From positions 1-10,791 of the forward strand of contig CAYVBE010000150.1 in NCBI GenBank assembly GCA_964448935.1: DNA of 10,791 nucleotides, read 5' to 3'. A program made the position numbers and the translations under genes. Position 1 is the first letter of the stretch. Every line of letters starts with the position of its first letter. This document shows, in pieces, positions 1 to 7,268 of this stretch. The notes under the pieces are model-generated. The model was not told the DNA's origin and ran no database searches. It saw only the letters and a program-made list of their open reading frames with translations. This DNA is from CAYVBE01 sp964448935. GTDB lineage: Bacteria; Planctomycetota; Brocadiia; SM23-32.

Positions 1-205
1 GGTCGGTGCCGTCCACCAGGACGGTTCCGCCGGTGGGCCGCAGCATGGCGCCCACCGCCAGCAGCAGGGTGGTCTTGCCGCAGCCGCTGGGGCCCTGCAC
101 GGCGAAGAACTCGCCGCTTCGGACGCGGAATGAAACGTCGTCCAGCGCGCGCACGGCGCCATCGGGGCCGGCAAACTCGTTCGTCAGATTCTCAACCTGT
201 ATCAC
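1..205 (-). CDS. ABC transporter ATP-binding protein, LolD/MacB type (partial, N-terminal 68 residues)
   Basis: Only the first 68 residues are present; the gene runs off the left edge. The translation begins VIQVENLTNEF, carries a conserved aromatic/charged A-loop region, and has a clear Walker A motif GPSGCGKTT near residues 41-49, followed by a GAMLRPTGGTVLVDG segment. This is the usual N-terminus of the small cytoplasmic ATPases that energise LolCDE, MacB and FtsEX-class permeases. The GTG start at 205 is chosen because AGGGAG lies 9 nt upstream (215-220) and inside the end of the preceding permease gene, whose stop is only 6 bp away. That spacing implies translational coupling and suggests this ATPase drives the two FtsX-like permeases just upstream. 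Signature motif, Walker B and H-loop lie outside the window, so intactness cannot be judged. Family assignment is firm; the specific subfamily is inferred from context. Confidence 0.88.
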   Translation of the reverse strand, partial: MIQVENLTNEFAGPDGAVRALDDVSFRVRSGEFFAVQGPSGCGKTTLLLAVGAMLRPTGGTVLVDGTD

Positions 206-211
206 GCTTCG

Positions 212-1540
212 TCACTCCCTTCTCAAAACCGATGCCGGGTCCTGGTAGCACGCGCTCAGGGCGGGTATCCAGCCGGCTACCACGGACAGGACGCAGGCGG
301 CCAGCAGCAGGCCCGCGGCCAGGCCCGGACCCAGCAGGCTCCACGGCGAGGTGCCGTCGGCAGCCGACTCGGAGACATCGCTGAGCGCCTCGGCCGCGGC
401 AGCCGGCTCCAGCAGGCCGGCCAGCCAGCTTCCGCCGAACATTCCCAGCAACAGCCCGATCAGACCACCCACGAGCCCGAAGATGAACGTCTTCGAGACG
501 AACAGAGTCAGGATGTGGGACGACCGATAGCCCATCGCGCGCATGATGCCGATCTCCGACCGCCGGTCACGCACGCTGAAGAACATCAACATTCCGATCC
601 AGGCGGCGCACAGCACCATGACCAGCGGCACCAGCAGGGCGACCGCGCGCTCACGCTCGGCGCGCAGCCTTTTTCGGTGTTGCTCCTCCTGCTCCAGCCT
701 GGCCTTCACCTGCTCCTTCAGCTTCAGTCGTGCCTCCTCGCGCGCGAGCTTGCGCGTGCCCTTCTCAACGACACGGGTGCCCGGCAGGATCTCCGCCAGC
801 TTCTGCCGGAGCTCTCCCGGGTCCACGATGCCCGGGCAGAGGCACTCCAGGGCCAGCAAGGCGTTTATCTTGCCCTGCTTGTCCAGCATATTCTGAGCTT
901 CATCCAGGCTGATCCACGCGGTGACGTCGTCTTTGCTGCCGCGTTCTTCGTAGCACTTGTGGACGGTGAACTGCCGGTCCATCAGCCGCACGGTTTCCCC
1001 CTCGCTGATGCCCAGACTGGTGTGCAGCTCGTGGCCCAGCACGATGGTGCCCTCGGGCACGGGCTGCACCATGGGGGCGCGGTAGCGCTTGTTGGGGTTG
1101 GGCACCTCGCCGCGCGTGCCGACCAGGATGATGGTTCGCTTCACCTCCGGCCAGACGATTCGCTGCTGCAGGATAGGGAAAAAGTGCCTGACCAGAATGA
1201 TGCCCGATTGGGCAAGCTTATGGACGTAGTCCTCGGGCATGTATTTGGTGCCGTAATCCTCTGAATACCAGTCCCTCAGTTCCTGCTCTTCGGGGAGGAT
1301 AAGCAGGTTGAAGCCCAGCTTCAGCATGGCGCGGCGCATCTGGTCCTCCAGTTCCTTCAGCTCCGCCTCGGCCTCCTGCCGCGCCTGCTGCAGGATGCGC
1401 TCGGTGTGCGCGTCGTGGGCCCGCAGCAGGACGACCGCGCCCGCCAGCACACCCACGGCGATGGCCACGGCCACAATGCCGGCCACCAGCCTGAGCTTAC
1501 GGTGGAGTATCTCTTTTATGATGAGTGTCCGGATTTTCAT
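212..1540 (-). CDS. FtsX/MacB-like ABC transporter permease (second of two paralogues)
   Basis: This 442-aa integral membrane protein has the four-helix layout of type VII ABC permeases (LolC/E, MacB, FtsX). TM1 spans about residues 17-41. A large extracytoplasmic domain follows, then TM2 at about 299-321, TM3 at 345-372 and TM4 at 400-422. A cytoplasmic coupling segment RRSEIGIMRAMGYRSS (about 326-341) and the terminal DPASVLRRE are hallmark FtsX-family motifs. The extracytoplasmic part is flanked by charged, coiled-coil-like stretches (about 44-72 and 264-298, rich in E, K, R, Q), an arrangement seen in mechanotransmission permeases. It shares LGFN..ILP, SKDD and GKIN motifs with its upstream neighbour and is clearly a tandem paralogue. 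The ATG at 1540 has GGAGGAAA just upstream. It probably forms a heterodimer with that paralogue and uses the downstream ATPase. Its substrate is unknown. Confidence 0.88.
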   Translation of the reverse strand: MKIRTLIIKEILHRKLRLVAGIVAVAIAVGVLAGAVVLLRAHDAHTERILQQARQEAEAELKELEDQMRRAMLKLGFNLLILPEEQELRDWYSEDYGTKYMPEDYVHKLAQSGIILVRHFFPILQQRIVWPEVKRTIILVGTRGEVPNPNKRYRAPMVQPVPEGTIVLGHELHTSLGISEGETVRLMDRQFTVHKCYEERGSKDDVTAWISLDEAQNMLDKQGKINALLALECLCPGIVDPGELRQKLAEILPGTRVVEKGTRKLAREEARLKLKEQVKARLEQEEQHRKRLRAERERAVALLVPLVMVLCAAWIGMLMFFSVRDRRSEIGIMRAMGYRSSHILTLFVSKTFIFGLVGGLIGLLLGMFGGSWLAGLLEPAAAAEALSDVSESAADGTSPWSLLGPGLAAGLLLAACVLSVVAGWIPALSACYQDPASVLRRE

Positions 1541-1572
1541 TCTTTTCCTCCGTCAGACTTTGTGCCGTCTTT

Positions 1573-2862
1573 TCACTCGCTGCGCAGCACCACGGCGGGG
1601 TCCCTGCGCAGCGCTTGTGCCACGGACCACAGGCCGGCCAGGGCGGCGACGCCCACGGCCGTGGCCAGGGCAATGGCCAGCGAGAGGACATCCGAGCCAT
1701 CCACGGCGATCGAGAGCGCGCCGGGCCGCAGCGCCTCCAGGACTATGCCGAACCCCTTCCCGGCGAGGAACCCGATCAGGCCCCCGCAGATGCCCATCAT
1801 GACGGGCCGGAAGAACAGCAGCGCGAACACCCGGCCCGACCCCACGCCGATGGCGCGGAAAACGCCTATCTCCAGCCTGCGGTTCCAGACGTTGCGCAGG
1901 GAGAGCAGCCCCACGCACGTCAGCGCGCCGATGAAAACGACGCCTACCACCACGCCGGCGCTCATCTTGCGCCGCGCCTTCAGGTCGGCCCTCTCCTGCC
2001 GTGTGCGGGCGATGGCCAGCCGGTGCTTCTCGCTCATGCTGTTGACGGCCTGCGCGCGGGCCAGCACCTCGGAGCCCTTCTCGATCACGCGCGTATCGGG
2101 CAGCACGCCGGTTATCTCCTCCCGCACCCGTGCAAGCTTGCCCAGAGCAGCGCGTGCCTGCACGGCAAGTATCTCGTTGATTTTCCCCGCCTTGTCCAGA
2201 AGCTCCTGCGCGTCCGCCAGGTTCAGGAAAAGCGTTATGTCGTCTTTCGATCCCTGTTCGGGGCGGACCCGGGCGATGCGAAACTCCCTGTCCTCGAGGT
2301 GAATGGCCTGCCCTGCCTCCAGCCCCAGGCCACGCGCAATCTCATGGCCCACGACCACCTGACCCGGCGGCACGGAGAGCACGAACTGGTCCCCGACCTC
2401 CGGTCCGGAACCGCTCACCACATCTCCGGTGCCCACCACGATGACCGTCCAGCCCTTCTCCTTCCACTTCAGCTTCGTGCGCAGCCGGGGAATCAGGTGC
2501 TCGACGGTCATCAGGTCGCTTTCCGCCAGGCGGTCAACGTATTCCTGCGGCATGTACTGGGAGGCGTAATCGTCGGCATAGAAGTCGCCCAGGTTCTGGT
2601 CCGCGGGGAGTATGACCACGTTGAACCCCAGCTTTTCGACCGCTGAGTTCACGTCGGCCGCCATCCGGTCCATCTTCTCCTTCACGGCGGCCTGCTTTTC
2701 GGCCATGATCTGCTCGGTGCGCCGGTCGTGCATCCGAAGCAGCTCCATCGAACCCACCAGGCAGGCCACGGCTGCAGCCACGGCCAGCAGGCCCAGCAGG
2801 AAATTCGTGCGGCGGTGGGCGATCTCCCTGGCTGCTATGGTCAGCAGGTTCATTCGTGGCAT
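1573..2862 (-). CDS. FtsX/MacB-like ABC transporter permease (first of two paralogues)
   Basis: This 429-aa permease has TM1 at about 22-42, an extracytoplasmic domain, TM2 at 300-323, TM3 at 345-372 and TM4 at 393-413. The coupling motif RRLEIGVFRAIGVGSG (328-343) and C-terminal DPAVVLRSE place it in the FtsX/MacB permease superfamily. A charged, probably coiled-coil segment covers about 44-76 and another about 268-299. Hand alignment of residues 78-149 with the downstream paralogue gives about 33 identities in 72 positions, so the pair arose by duplication and has diverged. The ATG at 2862 is preferred over the in-frame ATG at 2853 because GGAAG sits about 6 nt upstream of it, while the second has no Shine-Dalgarno sequence. 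The gene lies 22 bp after the anchored unknown protein and 32 bp before its paralogue. Such pairs act as LolC/LolE-like heterodimers in known systems; that is inferred here. Confidence 0.87.
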   Translation of the reverse strand: MPRMNLLTIAAREIAHRRTNFLLGLLAVAAAVACLVGSMELLRMHDRRTEQIMAEKQAAVKEKMDRMAADVNSAVEKLGFNVVILPADQNLGDFYADDYASQYMPQEYVDRLAESDLMTVEHLIPRLRTKLKWKEKGWTVIVVGTGDVVSGSGPEVGDQFVLSVPPGQVVVGHEIARGLGLEAGQAIHLEDREFRIARVRPEQGSKDDITLFLNLADAQELLDKAGKINEILAVQARAALGKLARVREEITGVLPDTRVIEKGSEVLARAQAVNSMSEKHRLAIARTRQERADLKARRKMSAGVVVGVVFIGALTCVGLLSLRNVWNRRLEIGVFRAIGVGSGRVFALLFFRPVMMGICGGLIGFLAGKGFGIVLEALRPGALSIAVDGSDVLSLAIALATAVGVAALAGLWSVAQALRRDPAVVLRSE

Positions 2863-2884
2863 GGTGCTTCCGGGGGGTTTCGGT

Positions 2885-4111
2885 CTATCGGTTGGCGCCG
2901 TGCTTTTTGCGCAAGATCAGCGTGCCCGCCACCGCGCACGCGGCCACGGCCAGCGCGGCGAGCAAGATGCTTCTGGCCAGCCAGTCGCCGCCCTCTTCCG
3001 TGGCTTCCGCCTGCTCCGCCGTCTCAGCGGCCTGGGAAGCCTCCGAAGCGGGGTCCGCAACGTCCGTCGGGTCGGTCTCGGCCGTTTCCGTCGCGGCGGG
3101 CTCCTCCGGCTCCTCGCCTTCGGCAAACACGCCCGTCAGCGGCACGTTTTCGAGCTCGCCGGCGGTCTCTTCGGCCGTCGTGCCCCTTTGCCAATCGTCC
3201 CAGTTGGCGGCCATCAGCAGGTCGAGGCCCGGGTTCTGGGACTTGATGGTACACTGGCAGGCGCCGGTCAGGAACCAGGAGATGTCCTCGATGTTCCGGT
3301 CGCTTATCTCCTCGCCCACCAGCACGTCCAGCACGCGGCCGCGCCCGAAAACGGGAAACGCCACCGGCGCCTCGGAAGGCTTCCATCGCTCCTCGGGCAG
3401 CGAGGCGGACAACACACTGAGGATCAGTCCTTCCTCCGGGCTGTCGGCTGCCACCCGGGTCATCTGCAGTTCCGGATGCTCCGCTTCGGGTTCGGATGCC
3501 TCTTCCCCGTCCTCCCCTTCCTCCTCGTAATATCCGTAGTCGTAGGGAATGGGCAGGACAAGCTCCTCCTCCAATTCGGGAAGGGCTTCCCGGAGGACTT
3601 TGGCGGCGGCCTCATCCTGCTGCTGGTTGCCGCTCTCGACCAGCACCCACAGGAAGGAAGTGCCGCCCAGCAACTCCTCCGCAATGCGGGACCGCAACGG
3701 CGAGCCCGCCAGCATCTCGAGGTTCTCCGCCGTCAACTCCCCGGACCAGACCGGAAAGAGATCCCGCGCCATCGGGGGCAGGCAGACCACCAGCCGCGGC
3801 GTCTCCTGCGAAGACTGGCCCTCCCAGAGCTTCTGAACGTGCTCGGCCATCTCGCCCGCGACGTCCGCCGTGGTCACACGGGCGTTCAGCCTGTCCACCC
3901 GCCGGTAGTCGCTCAGCTCCTCCAGTTCCGTGACGAGCTGCTGGTGCTGCCCGGAAAGGGGCTCCTTGTGGAACACAAACACCTCGTAATCGGCAGGCAT
4001 CCAGAACTGCAACGCATACTCGAAAACCGGCGTCGTGCACGCTGATGCGCTCTGGACGCCGAATACGGCCGATATAATCAACAGCGCCAGGACCGTCTTT
4101 ATCGCTTTCAT
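2885..4111 (-). CDS. Secreted, C-terminally membrane-anchored protein of unknown function
   Basis: The 408-aa product starts with a signal peptide (basic MKAIK, hydrophobic 7-19, ASA|C at 22-25). Cleavage before C25 by a lipoprotein peptidase is possible but the lipobox is weak. The main domain opens with CTTPVFEYAL (25-34), and later has VFPVFGRGR-like text (about 251-259) and a C-Q-C motif at 285-287 followed by NPGLDLL. An acidic loop lies at 196-213. Residues 331-375 are a low-complexity Glu/Ala/Thr linker leading to one TM helix (380-400) and a basic tail RKKHGANR. This predicts an extracytoplasmic domain tethered to the inner membrane. I recall similar unnamed proteins with a TPVFRYALERW-like opening in planctomycete and verrucomicrobial genomes, but cannot verify this. 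Its position between the importer genes and the FtsX pair suggests it is the extracytoplasmic partner of the latter. AGGGGG lies 11 nt before the ATG. No enzyme activity can be assigned. Confidence 0.8.
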   Translation of the reverse strand: MKAIKTVLALLIISAVFGVQSASACTTPVFEYALQFWMPADYEVFVFHKEPLSGQHQQLVTELEELSDYRRVDRLNARVTTADVAGEMAEHVQKLWEGQSSQETPRLVVCLPPMARDLFPVWSGELTAENLEMLAGSPLRSRIAEELLGGTSFLWVLVESGNQQQDEAAAKVLREALPELEEELVLPIPYDYGYYEEEGEDGEEASEPEAEHPELQMTRVAADSPEEGLILSVLSASLPEERWKPSEAPVAFPVFGRGRVLDVLVGEEISDRNIEDISWFLTGACQCTIKSQNPGLDLLMAANWDDWQRGTTAEETAGELENVPLTGVFAEGEEPEEPAATETAETDPTDVADPASEASQAAETAEQAEATEEGGDWLARSILLAALAVAACAVAGTLILRKKHGANR

Positions 4112-4142
4112 ACCTCTATTGTCCCCCTAATCCCATCCTCAG

Positions 4143-4820
4143 TCAATCCGCGGCGGCGCCGGCTGCCTCGATGCCCTGCAGCACGCCGCCCTCTATCACT
4201 CCCACCCGGTCGGCCACAAGGCCGGTTTCCCTCCGGTTGTGGGATACGTGAATGGTTGTAACGTCGAATCTCTGCTGCACCTCGCGCAACTGCCGGCACA
4301 GCGCGTCGCGCGTGTCCTCGTCAATGGCGCTGACCGGTTCGTCCAGCAGCAGCACTGTGGGGCGCACTATGAGCGCGCGCGCCAGGCTGACCTTCTGCCG
4401 CTCTCCGCCGCTCAGGCCGGCCGGCATGCGTTCCAGCAGGTGCCGGACGCCCATGACATCCGCCATCTCGGCAACCGCCTCGTCCATGCGATTCCTTCCG
4501 TCGCGCCTGACCTCCAGGCCGAACCGGATGTTCTCGCTCACGTTTCGGCGGGGGAACAGGACGCCCTCCTGGGGCACGTAGCCGATGTTGCGCTTCCAGG
4601 GCGGCACGGTGTCCACCCGTTTTCCGCCGATCCGGATGCGCCCCGCCTCCGGCAGGTGCAGTCCGGCTATCAGCTTGAGCAGAACGGTCTTGCCCGCGCC
4701 GTTCGGCCCGGTCAGGACGAAGTATTCCCCCTGTCGGACCGACAGGGACAGATCCTGCAGGGCGAAATCGCCGATCCGGAAAGAGACATCTTCCAGCTCT
4801 ATACCGCTCTGCTCTACCAC
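4143..4820 (-). CDS. ABC transporter ATP-binding protein, molybdate/tungstate-importer type, short form
   Basis: This 225-aa ATPase has all expected motifs: Walker A GPNGAGKT (38-45), Q-loop Q84 in GYVPQEG, signature LSGGERQKVSLARAL (136-150), Walker B VLLLDEP (156-162) and H-loop H194. VPPWKRNIGYVPQ is typical of ModC/CysA/PotA-type importers. These usually run to about 350 residues with a C-terminal MOP or TOBE domain; this protein stops right after the nucleotide-binding domain, so substrate-sensing regulation by that domain is absent. The start is GTG at 4820, which overlaps the permease stop by 7 bp (4814-4820), with AAAGGA about 7 nt upstream. Overlap and family pairing make it the motor of the ModB-like permease. 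Tungstate importer ATPases (TupC) are similarly short, so tungstate or another oxyanion is as possible as molybdate. Confidence 0.9.
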   Translation of the reverse strand: MVEQSGIELEDVSFRIGDFALQDLSLSVRQGEYFVLTGPNGAGKTVLLKLIAGLHLPEAGRIRIGGKRVDTVPPWKRNIGYVPQEGVLFPRRNVSENIRFGLEVRRDGRNRMDEAVAEMADVMGVRHLLERMPAGLSGGERQKVSLARALIVRPTVLLLDEPVSAIDEDTRDALCRQLREVQQRFDVTTIHVSHNRRETGLVADRVGVIEGGVLQGIEAAGAAAD

Positions 4821-5626
4821 AGGTATCCTTTGCCTCCCAGCTTTTTAAACACCACCAGCGTGGCCGTGCTGAGGATTACCATCATGGCCCCCACCACCAG
4901 GGCGACCTCGATCCTGCCGATGCTGGTCTCCAGGAATATCGTCGTGGGCATGATCTCCGTCTTGTAGCGCATCGTGCCGGCCACCAGGATGATGGGGCCG
5001 AACAGGCCGAATATCCGTGCCCAGCTAATCACCACGCCCGCTATCAGGCTGGGCACAATGTTGGGAAGCACAACCTTGCGGAAGGTCTGCAGCCTGCCGG
5101 CGCCCAGGGTCATGGCCACCTCCTCGTAGCGCGGGTCCAGGCTGTCGAACCCCGCCTTTATGGCCCTCACCGCGAAAGCGCATCCCACCGCGAACTGCAC
5201 CAACACGATGCCCAGCGGTTGATACACGAAAAGGCCGTCCTCGACCAGCCCCCGGTCCAGCCAGCGTCCCACGCCCGTGTTGAAGAAAATCAGCACGGCC
5301 AGGCCCATCACCAGCGGCGGCAGCACGATGGGCAGGTCCAGCACGGTGTCCAGCACGAAATGGCCCGGAAACCGGTGCCTGGACAGCACGTATCCGGACG
5401 GCACGGCCACCGCCACGGACAGCACGGTGCTGGTGACGCTGGTGACCACGGACAGCTTGACGGCGTGCAGCAGCGCCCGGTCGCTGAGCGCGGTGTGCAG
5501 GGCGTCACGTCCGAAGGAGAAAAAAATGCAACCGACGAACACGGCGATCAGAAGCAGATACAGCCCCAGCGGCACCGCCATCAGCCAGTCGAAGGTCTTG
5601 CCGTAGAGGGATGCGCCTCGCTTCAA
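4814..5626 (-). CDS. ABC transporter permease, ModB/TupB type
   Basis: The 270-aa protein has about six predicted membrane helices and the ModB/CysT-family motif DLPIVLPPLVMG (97-108). The cytoplasmic EAA loop runs from EEVAMTLGAGRLQTF (168-182) to VLPNI and contacts the ATPase. Being the only permease of the importer, it should work as a homodimer, as ModB does, unlike the CysT/CysW pair for sulfate. The start codon is TTG at 5626: GGGGAGG (5631-5637) sits 4 nt upstream, the TTG overlaps the preceding stop as TTGA (5623-5626), and no better start is nearby. The next gene's GTG overlaps its 3' end, so binding protein, permease and ATPase are translationally coupled. The family is clear; the transported anion (molybdate, tungstate, sulfate or another) is not decided by sequence. 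Confidence 0.9.
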   Translation of the reverse strand: MKRGASLYGKTFDWLMAVPLGLYLLLIAVFVGCIFFSFGRDALHTALSDRALLHAVKLSVVTSVTSTVLSVAVAVPSGYVLSRHRFPGHFVLDTVLDLPIVLPPLVMGLAVLIFFNTGVGRWLDRGLVEDGLFVYQPLGIVLVQFAVGCAFAVRAIKAGFDSLDPRYEEVAMTLGAGRLQTFRKVVLPNIVPSLIAGVVISWARIFGLFGPIILVAGTMRYKTEIMPTTIFLETSIGRIEVALVVGAMMVILSTATLVVFKKLGGKGYLW

Positions 5627-6435
5627 AGGTCCTCCCCGACCGGCCGGAAGCCGTGGTCCACGAACAGTTGCTCCTTCTCCGCCAGGAACTCGTAGAACCT
5701 CTCGGCGCTCGCGTTGCCCGCTCCCACCGTCGTGAGGCCCACGGTCACCTGGATGTTGGAAAGGTCGGTCTTCCCGAACGTGGCCGAGGTGACGGCATCT
5801 ATGTGCTCACCGGGGATGGGTATGGACTTCAGCTCGTCCCGGAACAGGTGCGCGGCGCCGTTCCAGACGAGGCCGGCGTCCAGCGAGCCCATCTGCACCT
5901 CGGTGCAGCGCTGCTGGTGGCCGTGTCCGGTCTTGCTCACGTTCTCGCGAATCTCGTCGCCGTAGGGCAGGTTCTTCAGCAGGTTCTCGACGATCACCCC
6001 GGAGGTGCTGTACTTCGGGTCGCCAACGCCGACGCGAAGGCCCTCCTTTGTCAGGTCCTGCAGGGACCGGATATCGTGGGGATTCTCCCTGGGCACTACG
6101 ATCACGATGTCGGCGTAGGCCACGGCGTCCCAGCGCTCGATCAACCTTTTCTCCTCCGCCCACGGCATGTAGGGATCGTGGCAGATCAGGATGTCGCCCC
6201 GCCCGGTGTTCTCCAGTTGCGCGCACAGGACGGCGGAGCCGCCGTAGGTGGCCGTCACGGTGTCCTCGGAGATCTGCTTATACTCCTCCACCGCTTCTTC
6301 GAGCGGCTGGCGGAAGGACCCGCCGCAGAGCACGAACACGTCCGAACGTTCCTGTTGCGTTACGACGCCGACGAAAACGGCAACCGCCGCCACGACTATG
6401 CCGAACAAAACGAACCATACCAGAGACCTTCTCAT
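5623..6435 (-). CDS. ModA-like extracytoplasmic substrate-binding protein 2, cysteine/histidine-containing
   Basis: This 270-aa binding protein has a hydrophobic N-terminal helix (about 6-26) with no clear signal-peptidase site, so it may stay membrane-anchored. The fold follows ModA-type proteins: VLCGGSF (35-41), YGGSAVL (64-70) at the second anion-contact loop, GDILI (80-84), VGVGDPKYSTSGV (positions of the family's GDP..PAG loop) and QMGSLDAGLVWN near the hinge. It is paralogous to the upstream binding protein but distinct: it has four cysteines (C37, C71, C85 and one in HQQRCTE) and a GHGHQQ stretch where the paralogue reads YQSGTVNE. The ATG at 6435 has AGGAGA about 5 nt upstream. It sits 20 bp after the first binding protein and overlaps the permease start by 4 bp. 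Ligand specificity is unknown; metal involvement is only a speculation from the Cys/His residues. Confidence 0.85.
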   Translation of the reverse strand: MRRSLVWFVLFGIVVAAVAVFVGVVTQQERSDVFVLCGGSFRQPLEEAVEEYKQISEDTVTATYGGSAVLCAQLENTGRGDILICHDPYMPWAEEKRLIERWDAVAYADIVIVVPRENPHDIRSLQDLTKEGLRVGVGDPKYSTSGVIVENLLKNLPYGDEIRENVSKTGHGHQQRCTEVQMGSLDAGLVWNGAAHLFRDELKSIPIPGEHIDAVTSATFGKTDLSNIQVTVGLTTVGAGNASAERFYEFLAEKEQLFVDHGFRPVGEDL

Positions 6436-6455
6436 AGCTCTCTCCTGTGATTTAA

Positions 6456-7268
6456 TCAGTCTTCTTCCGTTCTCTCGCGGCCTTCATTCAATGACACCGT
6501 GTACCCGCGCTCCCGGAACATCTCCCGCGCCCGCTGCGAGGTAATGAACGCGATGAACTCCGCCGCCCGCTCCGGATGCCGTGATGAAGCCAGCCGGACG
6601 ATCGGTATCGTGGACGGGATGTTACGTTCGGGCGGTATGGGGACTATCTCGCCGTGCTCCAGGAAGTTACGGGCGTTGGCGTCCCACATGATAACGGCGT
6701 CCACGGAACCCATCTTTACGGCCACGCCCAGCTCGTTCACCGTGCCGCTCTGGTAGACGACGTTCGGCTCCACGGCGGAGTAGGGGATTTCGTTTTTCTC
6801 GAATATCTTGAGGGTCCGCTTGCCGACGGCGCAGGCCCGGGGATCGCCCAGGCCGACGCGCAGCCCCTGCCTCCAGAGGTCCTCCAACGATTCGATGCCC
6901 TTCGGGTTCCCCGCCTGGACGAAGATGACCGGCACGAAGTAACTGACGATGCCCTTGGTGTCGCCGTCGGCCAGACCCTCCTCGATTGCCCGGTCCACGT
7001 AGTGCTCGGCGCCAGGCATGTAGAGGTCCCCGCTCTGGTGCGACGATATCTGCCCGAGAAGCGTTCCGCTGCCGGCGTAGCTGGTTCTGACCCCGACCTC
7101 GTATTCCTCCTCGAACGCGCCGATCACGGGCTCGACGCCCGGCCGAATGCCGGCGCCGCAGTAGAGCATCAGGCCCGCGTCCTCGCCGGCCGGCCAGACC
7201 AGCAGCGCAATGGCCACGGCCACGAGCAGCGCGATGACGATACCGCCGGTCTTGCTTTTCGCGGACAC
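6456..7268 (-). CDS. ModA-like extracytoplasmic substrate-binding protein 1
   Basis: From the GTG at 7268 the product is 270 aa, equal in length to its paralogue. Residues 2-7 are basic, followed by a hydrophobic helix (about 9-25) with no good cleavage site, suggesting a membrane-anchored binding protein. ModA-like landmarks are LYCGAGIRP (35-43), YAGSGTL (64-70), GDLYMPG (80-86), GLGDPRACAVGK (139-150) and VNELGVAVKMGSVDAVIMW (177-195). The open frame extends to an ATG at 7379, but that ATG lies inside a perfect -10 hexamer. GGGAAG (7275-7280) is placed 6 nt before the GTG, and the longer form would put 45 residues ahead of the signal helix, so GTG 7268 is preferred. As first gene of the transcription unit it presumably delivers an oxyanion to the downstream permease and ATPase. 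Substrate identity is inferred only to the class level. Confidence 0.85.
   Translation of the reverse strand: MSAKSKTGGIVIALLVAVAIALLVWPAGEDAGLMLYCGAGIRPGVEPVIGAFEEEYEVGVRTSYAGSGTLLGQISSHQSGDLYMPGAEHYVDRAIEEGLADGDTKGIVSYFVPVIFVQAGNPKGIESLEDLWRQGLRVGLGDPRACAVGKRTLKIFEKNEIPYSAVEPNVVYQSGTVNELGVAVKMGSVDAVIMWDANARNFLEHGEIVPIPPERNIPSTIPIVRLASSRHPERAAEFIAFITSQRAREMFRERGYTVSLNEGRERTEED

Noticed and set aside
1525..2646. Long plus-strand open frame opposite the FtsX-like gene
   Set aside because: Antisense shadow of a well-supported permease gene; His/Gln/Pro-rich product with no domain.
4143..7268. Naming the importer genes modA, modB and modC
   Set aside because: Sequence supports the molybdate/tungstate/sulfate importer class but not the substrate; the ATPase is short and there are two divergent binding proteins, so gene symbols would overstate the evidence.
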